Positions 26,237-34,833 of a stretch of 64,000 nucleotides of DNA are shown here, in pieces. Source of the stretch: Streptomyces sp. NBC_00249 (GTDB taxonomy: Bacteria; Actinomycetota; Actinomycetes; Streptomycetales; Streptomycetaceae); the NCBI RefSeq assembly GCF_026342355.1, contig NZ_JAPEMV010000013.1, forward strand, positions 1 to 64,000, written 5' to 3'. A program made the position numbers and the translations under genes. Each line of letters opens with the position of its first letter. The stretch's first letter is position 1. Below the pieces are notes generated by a model. That model was not told where the DNA came from. It saw only the letters and a list, made by a program, of their open reading frames with translations, and ran no database searches.

Positions 26237-28567
26237 TCACGCGCTGGGCACCGCGACCGCCGCCGACGGCCGGATCGGGATCCGGTTCACCGGCCGGCCC
26301 GTAGCCGCCCGCACCGCGGAGGCCACGGCCGCCGGGGTCGTCACCACGGGGACCGCGCTCGCGGCCTTCGCCCCGAACGGGGCCACCACGTCGCGTTCCT
26401 CGACCAGCCGGACGATGCGGACCTCCGGGGCGTCCAGGGACGTCGGCAGGGCGTAGCCCGTCAGGTCGGGGTGGCGGACCAGGCCGGCGACGGAGCGGAG
26501 GTTCTCCGTCAGGGCCGCGCCCACGCCCTGGGTGACGCCCGCTTCGATACGGGCCTCCAGCTGGCGGGGGTTGAGGATGCGGCCCACGTCCTGGGCCACG
26601 GCGAGTTCCACGACCCGCACCGAGCCGAGCTCGATGTCGACGTCGACCACCGCGCGGATCGCGCAGAAGGCGAGGCCGACGAAGGCGTCGCCCTGGCCGT
26701 CCGCGTCCAGCGGCTCCGTCGGGTGGGGGCGGCACTGGGCGGTCGCCCAGAGCTCCTTGCCCTCTATGGCCTCCGCGACGGACATGGAGAAGGCCCCGTC
26801 GTAGGAGGTGATCCGGCCGTCCGCGATCTGGAGGAGCTCCGTCGACATGCCGAGCTTGTGCGCCATGGGCTGGAGCAGCTGGGTGCGGACCATCTTCGCG
26901 GCGCGTTCGACGGCGCCGCCCGAGACCCACGTGTGCCGGCCGTGGGCGGAGGGGCCGGCCGGCGGCTGGTCGGTGTCGACGGGGGCCGTCGCCACCTCGT
27001 CCACGCCGAGGACTTCCTGGACGATCTGGCGGGCGAGGGTGGAGAAGCCCTGGCCGGTGTCGACGGCCGCGCAGATGACGGTGGCGGTGCCGCCGACGAC
27101 CTTCACGGTGGCGGTGGAGACCTCGTCGGCGCCCTCGGCGCCGAGCATGTGGACCATGCCCACGCCGTAGCCGACCCCGCGCCGTACCGCGCCGGGTTCG
27201 CCCGCGCCCTCGGGCCCGCCGGGCAGCAGCCAGTCCTCCTCCGGGGTGTCCTTGGGGAGGGAGGGCAGGGGGTAGTCACGGACCGACCGCAGGAGTTCGG
27301 CCACGGGGGCCGGGCAGGTGACCGTCTGGCCGGTGGGCAGGAGGTCGCCGGTGGCGAGGACGTTGCGCATGCGCAGTTCCGCGCCGTCGATGCCGAGGGC
27401 GGCGGCGAGCTTGTCCATCTGGCCCTCGTAGGCGGCGCAGACCTGCATGGCGCCCTCGCCGCGGACGTGGCCCGACGGCGGGTTGTTGGTGCGGACCGCC
27501 CAGCCCTCGACGAAGGCGTGCGGGACGACGTACGGGCCGCAGGCGAAGGCCACCGCCGCCGCCAGGGACTCCGAGGAGGAGTCGGCGTACGCGCCGGCGT
27601 CCATCAGGATCTGCGCCTCGACCTTGACGAGGCGGCCCTCGGCGTCCGCGTGGTGGCGGTAGCGCAGCAGGGTGGGGTGGCGGTGGGCGTGGCCGAGGAA
27701 GGACTCTTCGCGGGTGGCGGCCAGTTTCACCGGGTAGCCGGTGCGCAGCGCGAGCAGGCCCAGCGGGAGCTGGAAGGCGGCGTCCTCGCGGTCGGCGGTC
27801 GCACCGGGGACTCCGGTGACGACGACGCGGACGCGGTCGGGGTCGAGGCCGAAGCAGGCGGCGGCGAGGTCGCGGTCGGTGTGCGGGTCGGTGGAGGCGG
27901 TGTAGATCTCCACGCCCCCGTCGGGCCGGGGCACCGCGAGCCCGGCCTCGGCGCCGATGGGCGCGGGGTCCTGGCGGCCGATCCGGTAGAGGCCCTCGAC
28001 GACGACCTCGCCGGTGGCTTCGGGGTCGCCGTAGCGGAGCGGGATGTGGCGGACGAGGTTGCCGTCGGGGTGCAGCGGGGCGGCGCCGAAGGACTGTTCG
28101 GGGTCCGTGACGGCGTCGAGGAGTTCGTACTCGACGGCGATGGCTGCGGCCGCGAGCCGGGCGGTGTCGGGGTGGTCGGCGGCGACGGCGGCGATGGGCT
28201 CGCCGTGGTGGCGTACGACGTCGTGGGCGAAGACGGGCCGGTCGGCGATGCGGCGGCCGTGGGTGGTGGCGCCGGGGACGTCGGCGTGGGTGATGACCGC
28301 GTGCACGCCGGGCATCGCGGCGGCGGCCGTGGTGTCGACGGACAGGATGCGGGCGTGGGCGTGCGGGGAGCGCAGGACGGCGGCCCACAGGAGGCCCTCG
28401 GCCCACAGGTCGGCGGCGTAGGGGAAGGTGCCTTCGGTCTTGGCGCGGGTGTCCGCGGCCGGGACGGAGGCTCCGATTCCGCGCACGGCGCGCGGCTGTT
28501 CCTCGGCGGGGGCGGTGCTGACCGTGGTGACGGTCGTCGTCGCCGTGGCCGCGTCGTGGCCGCTCAC
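26237..28567 (-). CDS. Molybdopterin-binding large subunit of a xanthine dehydrogenase-family hydroxylase
   Basis: 776 residues from GTG 28567 (GTGA overlap with the 2Fe-2S gene stop). The fold is clear: AdoCD1 start (AADTRAKTEGTFPYAADLW, RSPHAHARIL), a substrate-access region (YTASTDPH), and MPT-binding parts (VRTNNPPSGHVRGEGAMQV, DTGQGFSTLARQI). The enzyme would hydroxylate purines or other heterocycles/aldehydes with the FAD and 2Fe-2S subunits. Two deviations: the first MPT loop, usually GGGFGGRE, reads PGATADRE, and the C-terminal GVGE loop, whose Glu is catalytic in this family, reads AASA. Either this is a divergent subfamily or it has lost standard hydroxylase chemistry. Confidence 0.85.
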   Translation of the reverse strand: MSGHDAATATTTVTTVSTAPAEEQPRAVRGIGASVPAADTRAKTEGTFPYAADLWAEGLLWAAVLRSPHAHARILSVDTTAAAAMPGVHAVITHADVPGATTHGRRIADRPVFAHDVVRHHGEPIAAVAADHPDTARLAAAAIAVEYELLDAVTDPEQSFGAAPLHPDGNLVRHIPLRYGDPEATGEVVVEGLYRIGRQDPAPIGAEAGLAVPRPDGGVEIYTASTDPHTDRDLAAACFGLDPDRVRVVVTGVPGATADREDAAFQLPLGLLALRTGYPVKLAATREESFLGHAHRHPTLLRYRHHADAEGRLVKVEAQILMDAGAYADSSSESLAAAVAFACGPYVVPHAFVEGWAVRTNNPPSGHVRGEGAMQVCAAYEGQMDKLAAALGIDGAELRMRNVLATGDLLPTGQTVTCPAPVAELLRSVRDYPLPSLPKDTPEEDWLLPGGPEGAGEPGAVRRGVGYGVGMVHMLGAEGADEVSTATVKVVGGTATVICAAVDTGQGFSTLARQIVQEVLGVDEVATAPVDTDQPPAGPSAHGRHTWVSGGAVERAAKMVRTQLLQPMAHKLGMSTELLQIADGRITSYDGAFSMSVAEAIEGKELWATAQCRPHPTEPLDADGQGDAFVGLAFCAIRAVVDVDIELGSVRVVELAVAQDVGRILNPRQLEARIEAGVTQGVGAALTENLRSVAGLVRHPDLTGYALPTSLDAPEVRIVRLVEERDVVAPFGAKAASAVPVVTTPAAVASAVRAATGRPVNRIPIRPSAAVAVPSA

Positions 28568-30591
28568 GCCATGCCTCCGTTCTGGGGAAACCCGTGCATC
28601 CCCTGGATGCCGTGGGCCCCGTTGGTCCCGTGCGTCCCGTGCATCCCGTGGATGCCGCCCTCGCCGGGCAGTGCCTGGTGCGGGATGCGCGGCTCGGCCG
28701 CCGCCTGGGCCGCCGCCTGCGCCTCGGCCTCCGCCTCCGCGGACAGCGTCGCCTCGCGTTCCGCGACGACCTCGCGGACCGCTTCGATGACGCCCTTGTA
28801 GCCGGAGCAGCGGCAGAGGTTGCCGCACAGCGCCTGCCGGGTCTCCAGGTCGCTGGGGGCGTGGTTGCCCTCCAGCAGGTCGTGGATCGTCATGGCCATG
28901 CCGGGTACGCAGAACCCGCACTGCACCCCGCCCGACCTGCACAACGCCTGCTGCACGTCCGAGAGTTCCCCGTCGGTCGCGAGGCCCTCGACGGTCCGCA
29001 CCTCGCTGCCCGCCGCCGTGGCCGCCGGGACCAGGCAGGAGGCGACGAGCCGCCCGTCGACCTGTACCGCGCAGGCCCCGCACTCGCCCTGCGAGCAGCC
29101 GTCCTTGGCGCCGGCCAGGCCGAGGCGCTCGCGCAGCACGTAGAGCAGCGACTCGCCGATCCAGGCGCCGGTGACGGGCCGGTCGGCGCCGTTGACGCGC
29201 AGGACGTAGGAAGCTGCCGGGTGCTCGTGATGGGCGACGGCGGGAATGCCCTCTTCCTCGTACGTCGCCTCCTGCCCCGGGAAACCTGCCGCGTCGCCCT
29301 CGTCCGGGGCCGCCACAGCACTGTCGGGGGCGTCCTCGCCCGGCACCGGCGCGGCTTCCGCTCCGGCCGGGGCGGGCAGCGTCACGGCGAGGCCCTGCCC
29401 GAGCGTGTGCCCGGGACCCTGCCCGGCCACCACGGGCGGCTCCGGCTCCGCGGTGTCGGCGGCCTCCCCGGCGTCCACCGGGCGCGGCCGCTCCCCCTCG
29501 ACCGGACCGTCGGCCGGTACGCCGGCCGGGCCGTGGGCGGCTTCGATGTCCGGGGCGGCGTGCGGCACGGCCTCGGGCTCCGGCCCGGCCGCCGGGCCGG
29601 ACCCGTGCTGCGCGTAGCCCTCGGGCAGCGGGGTACCCACCCCGGGCCCGCCGAGCACCCGGGGACCGCGTCCCAGGGCGCCGGCCGCGTGGCCCTCGCC
29701 GGGCAGCACGCCGGAGCTCATCAGTCCGTCGGGCAGGCCCTCGCCGGGCGCACCCTGCGGCGCACCGTGCGCGGCCCACGGTGCGGAGGCACCGCCCGGC
29801 AGCGTCGCGGGGGCCTGACCCCAGCCACCACCGCCCAAGCCGTTACCGCCCAGGCCGTCACCGCCGAGCCCGTCGCCCTGGTACCCGCCGTGCAAGTCCC
29901 CCTGCGGGCCCCCGCGCAGCTCGCCCCGCGGGTCCCCCTGCGGGCCCCCGTGCAGCTCGCCCCGCGGGTCCCCGTGCGGGTCCCGGTGCGGCTGCGCGTG
30001 CAGGTCCGCGTGCAGACCTTGGTTCGGGTCCCCGTGCAGGTCCGCGAACGAGTAGCCCGCGCCGTCCGTCGCCCCCGTCGGCAGCGTCCACTGCCCGGTG
30101 GCGGTCTGCGCCTCGGGCTGGTGCACCGCCTCGGGGAACTGCCATTCGGCGGTCGCGCCGGGATCGGGCTCCCGCTCCGCCTCCGGTCCGCGCTCCGCGT
30201 CCACCGCTCCCGCGTCCGTGAACACCGCGGCCACCGAAGCCGGCAGCGGGATCGACGCGGGGATCGGCGCCCGGGCCGGCGGGGCCGTGTCGGCGGGCGC
30301 CGCGGCCCCCGCCTCGGGCCACTGCACCGGCATGGTCCACGTGCCCGTGGCGCTGGGGTCCGCGCTGCCGGAGCCCAGCGGGACGATCATCGGCGGCGGC
30401 ACGTAGCCGTGTCCGGGCGCGGCCAGGGGCTCGCCGTTGTCGAGGGCGTCCAGCATGTCCTGCGGCAGTTTCACGAAGGCCGTGGCCTCGGAGTCGTACT
30501 CGCCGCCGTGCGGCACCGGCTCCCAGCCCCACGCGTTGCCCGCGCCGCCCGTGTTCCCGGTCGTTCCGCTCACGTTCTCGTTCTCACTCAT
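28564..30591 (-). CDS. 2Fe-2S subunit of the Mo hydroxylase with a very long N-terminal extension
   Basis: 675 residues from ATG 30591 (ATGA overlap with the FAD gene). The last 240 residues hold the known two-domain ferredoxin: plant-type CSQGECGACAV...SC and the helical CGFCVPGM...CRCSG. Usual length is 150-200 residues. Here about 430 residues of Ala/Gly/Pro/Asp/His-rich sequence come first, including repeats such as PHGDPRGELHGGPQGDPRGE and GLGGDGLGGNGLGGGG. A Gly-His tail (HGMHGTHGTNGAHG) ends it. The extension may be a flexible arm or a metal-binding His-rich region; I know no function. Confidence 0.88.
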   Translation of the reverse strand: MSENENVSGTTGNTGGAGNAWGWEPVPHGGEYDSEATAFVKLPQDMLDALDNGEPLAAPGHGYVPPPMIVPLGSGSADPSATGTWTMPVQWPEAGAAAPADTAPPARAPIPASIPLPASVAAVFTDAGAVDAERGPEAEREPDPGATAEWQFPEAVHQPEAQTATGQWTLPTGATDGAGYSFADLHGDPNQGLHADLHAQPHRDPHGDPRGELHGGPQGDPRGELRGGPQGDLHGGYQGDGLGGDGLGGNGLGGGGWGQAPATLPGGASAPWAAHGAPQGAPGEGLPDGLMSSGVLPGEGHAAGALGRGPRVLGGPGVGTPLPEGYAQHGSGPAAGPEPEAVPHAAPDIEAAHGPAGVPADGPVEGERPRPVDAGEAADTAEPEPPVVAGQGPGHTLGQGLAVTLPAPAGAEAAPVPGEDAPDSAVAAPDEGDAAGFPGQEATYEEEGIPAVAHHEHPAASYVLRVNGADRPVTGAWIGESLLYVLRERLGLAGAKDGCSQGECGACAVQVDGRLVASCLVPAATAAGSEVRTVEGLATDGELSDVQQALCRSGGVQCGFCVPGMAMTIHDLLEGNHAPSDLETRQALCGNLCRCSGYKGVIEAVREVVAEREATLSAEAEAEAQAAAQAAAEPRIPHQALPGEGGIHGMHGTHGTNGAHGIQGMHGFPQNGGMA

Positions 30592-31481
30592 GAGGTCAGC
30601 GCCCTTCCCAGGGCCCTGCGCGCCAGCACGGCCACCGTCCGCCGCAGATGCAGTACTCCGGAGGACACCGGTTCCCCCTGGTCGGGCACGCAGGCGGCCG
30701 CGACGTACTCGCCGAAGGCCTCCAGCGCCTCGGGGGCCAGTCCGCGGTCCCCGTCCCAGTCGATCAGCGAGGCCACCCACTGCTCGGCCTCCAGCGGGCG
30801 CAGCGGCATCGGCGCGACCGCCCCGATCGCACACCGCACACCCCGGCGCGCGGGATCCAGTACGAGCCCCACGGACGCCACCGCGCGCCCCGGACCCGTA
30901 CGGCCCGTGGCCTTCAGGAACACCTGCGGCGCGTGCAGCAGCGGCACCCGTACGAAACCGATCAGTTCGCCGGGCCGCAGCATCTCGCGTCCGGCGAGCA
31001 GATGGGAGACCGGGATCTCGCGCTGCGTCCCGCCGGGGCCGACGATGACCAGTACGGCTTCCAGCGCGGCCAGCACGGGCAGGGCGTCACCGGTCGGCGC
31101 GGCCGTGGCGATGTTCCCGCCGAGGGTGCCGGCGTTGCGGATCTGCGGCGGGCCGGCGGCCCGCGCGGCCGCCGCGAGCGCCGGGATCAGGGCGGCGAAG
31201 TCCGGCCGTCCCATCCGGGCGTGCGTCAGTCCGGCGCCGAGCAGCGCGTGTCCGTCCTGGTACTGCCAGCCCCGGATCTCGTTGATCCGCCCCAGTCCGA
31301 CCAGCGCGGCGGGCCGCAGCAGGCCCGCGTTGACGGCTGCCATGAGGTCGGTGCCGCCGGCCACGGGCACGGCGGCGGGCATGGCGGCGAGAGCCGCCAC
31401 TGCCTCGTCGAGCGAGGTCGGCAGGGTCACGGACTGCGGCCCCTGAGCTGAATGCGGTGCGTGCGGTGCGTGCGTGGTCAA
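30588..31481 (-). CDS. FAD-binding subunit of the Mo hydroxylase
   Basis: 297 residues from TTG 31481; a GTG 48 bases further in (before TLPTSLDEAV) is an alternative. FAD motifs typical of CoxM/XdhA are present: VPVAGGTDLMAAV near residue 40 and NAGTLGGNIATAAPTGD near residue 115. It passes electrons from the 2Fe-2S centres to FAD. It is the first gene of a three-gene operon joined by 4-bp overlaps. A run of His-Ala-Pro codons follows the start. Confidence 0.88.
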   Translation of the reverse strand: MTTHAPHAPHSAQGPQSVTLPTSLDEAVAALAAMPAAVPVAGGTDLMAAVNAGLLRPAALVGLGRINEIRGWQYQDGHALLGAGLTHARMGRPDFAALIPALAAAARAAGPPQIRNAGTLGGNIATAAPTGDALPVLAALEAVLVIVGPGGTQREIPVSHLLAGREMLRPGELIGFVRVPLLHAPQVFLKATGRTGPGRAVASVGLVLDPARRGVRCAIGAVAPMPLRPLEAEQWVASLIDWDGDRGLAPEALEAFGEYVAAACVPDQGEPVSSGVLHLRRTVAVLARRALGRALTS

Positions 31482-31894
31482 CCCAGCTGCCCCTTCCCGA
31501 TGTCCCGGTCCCGGCGCTCACGCCTGTCCGCCGTACGGTACGTGCTCACCGCCGGGACGTGGCAACTCTGGCACATCTTCGGGAGCGCCCGGCGCGAGGG
31601 TCTCCCGCACGGCTTCCCCCGCCCCGCCGCCCGGACCCGGCCCGCACCCGGCCCGGCGGACCGGCGCGCCACCGCCCGCACACCACCCGCACGGCGCCGC
31701 GCGGCCTTCGCACCTCGCGCCCCCATGCGCCCGCGTTACGCCCGTTTTTCGCCGTATACGCCTCGTTCGAGCGAGAGTTCCCCCGGTTTCCCAAGGTTCC
31801 TGAACCTTCCCGAACCTTCCCGATGCTTCCCGAACCTTCCCGAAGAGTTCCGCTTGCGGTCATGGCCGGCGGCCGCGGGCCGCGCGCCCCCGGG
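31482..31894. promoter_or_regulatory. 413-bp intergenic region with phased 10-bp repeats
   Basis: This region lies upstream of the Mo hydroxylase operon and downstream of the hexosaminidase gene. Around 31795-31850 the unit ttcccgaa recurs four times at exactly 10-bp spacing (ttcccgaacc, ttcccgatgc, ttcccgaacc, ttcccgaaga), one helical turn apart. I see no gene. The array could be a cooperative regulator site, but it is about 310 bp from the operon start. Confidence 0.5.
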
Positions 31895-33535
31895 TCACAC
31901 GATCGGAGGGACCCCCTCGAGCGGACGCCCCGGCACCCCTGGCCTGCACTGCCACGGCAACGGTCCGCCCGGTGGCCGGTACTCGACCCCCAGGGCGTCC
32001 AACCGCGCGTAGTGCGCCGTCATACGGGCCTCGAAGGCGGCGTAGTCCCGGGATTCCGGTTCCGGCAGTCGCGACCACACCGTCTCCGCGAAGGCGGCCA
32101 GCCGAGGGAACACCTGGTAGTCGACCCGGCTCTGGTTCTCCATCACCTCGGTCCACACGTTGGCCTGCGCGCCCAGGACGTGCGCGGCGGCCTCGGCCGA
32201 CAGCTTCGGCGGGACCGGCTCGAAGCGGTAGACGTCCTCCAGGGTGCGGACGTATCCGATGGGCATCGGCTCGTCGCGGCCGGGCGCCTGACGGTGGTCC
32301 AGGTACACCTGCTGCTCGGGGCACATCACCACGTCGTGCCCGGCCTCGGCGGCGGCGATCCCGCCCGCGTACCCGCGCCAGGAGGACACGGCCGCGCCGT
32401 CCGCGAGCCCGCCCTCCAGGATCTCGTCCCAGCCGATGAGGCGGCGGCCGCGCGCGGCGAGCCAGGTGTCGAAGTGCCGGACGAACCAGGACTGCAGCCC
32501 GTCCTCCCCGTCCACCCCCAGTTCCGCGATCCGCCGCTGCGCGGCCTCCGACGCCCGCCACTGCCCCTTCGGGCACTCGTCGCCGCCGATGTGCACGAAC
32601 GGCGAGACCTCGGCCGGGAAGAGCTCCAGCAGCTCTTCGAAGACCCCCTCGTAGAAGCGCAGTACGTCCTCGGTGGGGGCGAGCACGTTCTCGCTGATCC
32701 CCCAGTCGTCCCACACGCGCAGCGCCGCGGTGTCCACGACGTCGGTGTTGCCCAGCTCCGGATAGGCGGCGACGGCGGCCTGCGAGTGCCCGGGGATGTC
32801 GATCTCGGGGACCACCCGCACGTGCCGTTCGGCGGCGTAGGCGACGATCTCGCGGATGTCGTCCTGGGTGTAGAAGCCGCCGTGCGGGGTCTCGTCCCAG
32901 CGCGGCGAGGCCCGGTGCCCCCAGCGGCTGCGCTCCCGCCAGGCCCCCACCTCGGTGAGCCTGGGGTAGCGCCGGATCTGGATCCGCCAGCCCTGGTCGT
33001 CCGTCAGGTGCAGGTGGAGCACGTTCAGCTTGTGCGCGGCGAGCAGGTCGACGTAGCGCAGCACCGCGTCCTTGGGCATGAAGTGCCGGGCGACGTCGAG
33101 CATCAGCCCGCGCCAGGCGAAGCGGGGGCTGTCGGCGATGGCCGCGTACGGCAGGCTCCAGCCGGTGCGGCCGGGCAGCGGCGCCCTGCGGTAGGCGTCG
33201 GGCCCCAGGAGCTGACGCAGCGTCTGCGCCCCCCGGAACAGCCCGGCGGCGGTGGCCCCGGTCAGCTCGGCCCCGTCGGCGCCGACCTCGATGCGGTACG
33301 CCTCCGGCCCGAGCCCGTCCAGCTTCCCCGGGTCGACATCCAGCCGTACGTCGCCCCGCGCGCCTCCCGCGGGCGCCGGGAGCTCCCATCCGGTGGCGGC
33401 CCCGAGCTCGCGGCGCAGCCAGCGCGCGACCCCCTCGGCGCCCGGCCCGGCGGCCAGCGCCGGCGCGGGCCCGAAGGCGTAGCGGCGTCCCTCACCGTCC
33501 GGAACCGCGACCTGGGGTAGCGGGATCAGGTCCAT
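31895..33535 (-). CDS. Beta-N-acetylhexosaminidase, GH20
   Basis: 546 residues from ATG 33535. An N-terminal GH20b-like domain (residues 1-130) precedes the TIM barrel (FAWRGLMLDVARHFM, LHLHLTDDQGWRIQI). The catalytic Asp-Glu pair is D319-E320 in FVHIGGDECPKG, as in the studied Streptomyces plicatus enzyme, which uses substrate-assisted catalysis. No signal peptide is seen, so it probably acts inside the cell on imported chitobiose or wall fragments. It releases terminal GlcNAc. Confidence 0.92.
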   Translation of the reverse strand: MDLIPLPQVAVPDGEGRRYAFGPAPALAAGPGAEGVARWLRRELGAATGWELPAPAGGARGDVRLDVDPGKLDGLGPEAYRIEVGADGAELTGATAAGLFRGAQTLRQLLGPDAYRRAPLPGRTGWSLPYAAIADSPRFAWRGLMLDVARHFMPKDAVLRYVDLLAAHKLNVLHLHLTDDQGWRIQIRRYPRLTEVGAWRERSRWGHRASPRWDETPHGGFYTQDDIREIVAYAAERHVRVVPEIDIPGHSQAAVAAYPELGNTDVVDTAALRVWDDWGISENVLAPTEDVLRFYEGVFEELLELFPAEVSPFVHIGGDECPKGQWRASEAAQRRIAELGVDGEDGLQSWFVRHFDTWLAARGRRLIGWDEILEGGLADGAAVSSWRGYAGGIAAAEAGHDVVMCPEQQVYLDHRQAPGRDEPMPIGYVRTLEDVYRFEPVPPKLSAEAAAHVLGAQANVWTEVMENQSRVDYQVFPRLAAFAETVWSRLPEPESRDYAAFEARMTAHYARLDALGVEYRPPGGPLPWQCRPGVPGRPLEGVPPIV

Positions 33536-33636
33536 GCGTCAGCCCTTCGCCACAGCGCACCTGTTGCACCCTGCGCAACACCCGTTCCACAGAGCGCTCG
33601 TCGCGACCGACCCTAGCCCGCCCCCGGGGCACGGAA

Positions 33637-33673
33637 AAGGCCCCCGGGCGCGAATCCGCGCACCGAGGGCCTT
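33637..33673. terminator. Hairpin terminator
   Basis: Arms aaggccc (33637-33643) and gggcctt (33667-33673) enclose a GC-rich inner hairpin (gcgcg/cgcgc). It lies just after the stop of the DUF3039 gene on the minus strand. Confidence 0.55.
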
Positions 33674-33696
33674 CGCCTTCGACAGTCAGGACTTTC

Positions 33697-33981
33697 CTAC
33701 TTGTCCTTGCCGCCCTTGTCCTTGTCGCCGCCGGCGCCCATGGACTCGTAGATCTCCTTGCACATGGGGCAGACCGGGTACTTCTTCGGGTCGCGGCCCG
33801 GGACCCAGACCTTGCCGCAGAGCGCGACGACGGGGGTGCCCCCGAGCGCGCTCTCCATGATCTTGTCCTTCTGGACGTAGTGGGCGAAGCGCTCGTGGTC
33901 GCCGTCGCCGTGGGACACCTGCGGCGTCGGCTCTACGAGGGTCCCCGTACCAGTCCCGCGCTCGGGCTCAAGAGTGCTCAT
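33697..33981 (-). CDS. DUF3039 family small protein
   Basis: 94 residues from ATG 33981 (MSTLEPER). It has the conserved block HYVQKDKIMESALGG, then ALCGKVWVPGRDP and CPMCKEIY, typical of the actinobacterial DUF3039 family. The Cys/Cys-x-x-Cys arrangement suggests a small zinc site. The C-terminus is a lysine/aspartate-rich tail. Function is unknown; the neighbourhood with YqgE and murA is conserved in Streptomyces. Confidence 0.88.
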   Translation of the reverse strand: MSTLEPERGTGTGTLVEPTPQVSHGDGDHERFAHYVQKDKIMESALGGTPVVALCGKVWVPGRDPKKYPVCPMCKEIYESMGAGGDKDKGGKDK

Positions 33982-34010
33982 AAAAGCCAGGGTACTGAAC
34001 CCCGCCGGGC

Positions 34011-34571
34011 TCAGTTCAGCGACGGGTCGTCCAGATAGGTGGCGACCATCGCCAGCTCGCTGCGCTGGCGGCGCAGCACCGCCCGCCACAGCCGTTCGGG
34101 GTCGGGGAAGGAGACGTCACCCGGTTCGGAGTCCACGACGTACCAGGCGCCGTCGCCCAGCTCGACCTCCAGCTGGCCCGGGCCCCATCCGGAGTACCCG
34201 GCGAAGATGCGCAGGCCCCCCAGGGCGGCGGCGAGCAGCTCGGGCGGTGCCTCCAGGTCGACGAGGCCGATCGCCCCGTGGACCCGGCGCCAGCCGAGCG
34301 GCCCCTCCTCGCCCGGGATCACGGCGACCCCCAGGGCCGAGTCCAGGGCCACCGGGCCGCCCTGGAACACCACGCCCGGGTCGCCGGCCAGCGGCGCCCA
34401 GGGCAGCAGGATGTCGCGGACGTCGATGGGGGTGGGCCGGTTCAGGACAACGCCGAGGGAGCCCTGCTCGTCGTGGTCGAGCAGCAGCACCACCGCGCGG
34501 TCGAAATTCGGGTCCGCGAGGGCGGGGGTGGCCACGAGCAGCCGCCCTGTGAGGGAGGACACCTCGGTCAT
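34011..34571 (-). CDS. YqgE/AlgH family protein
   Basis: 186 residues from ATG 34571 (MTEVSSLTGRLLVATP). Family blocks are easy to see: DPNFDRAVVLLLDHDEQGSLGVVLNRP, FQGGPV and FAGYSGWGPGQLE. The name comes from AlgH in Pseudomonas; the biochemical role is not established. It is cytoplasmic, and divergent from murA. Confidence 0.9.
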   Translation of the reverse strand: MTEVSSLTGRLLVATPALADPNFDRAVVLLLDHDEQGSLGVVLNRPTPIDVRDILLPWAPLAGDPGVVFQGGPVALDSALGVAVIPGEEGPLGWRRVHGAIGLVDLEAPPELLAAALGGLRIFAGYSGWGPGQLEVELGDGAWYVVDSEPGDVSFPDPERLWRAVLRRQRSELAMVATYLDDPSLN

Positions 34572-34833
34572 GCGCACATGATCTCGCACAATCGCCCTCC
34601 AGGGGGAGCGGGCGGCGTGATCGGATCACGCGCAGCTCAGGGCGCACGGCGGCAAGCAGGAGCGCGCGCCGCCTCGTGCGCCGGAACACAACGCTCCGCT
34701 ACTTCGCGCACACGGTGGGTGCCGTCCCGAATTCATGTCGGATACAGGGCCACGTCAGCCATACAAACAAGGGGGTGATGGCGCTTACCCTTTTCCCTGG
34801 CCCCCTGCCCATCCTCTCCGGAACGCGAGATCC

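Noticed and set aside
26168..28801. Very long plus-strand frame opposite the Mo-hydroxylase gene
   Set aside because: Shadow frame; Gly/Val/Asp-rich text without domains, while the minus strand shows clear family motifs.
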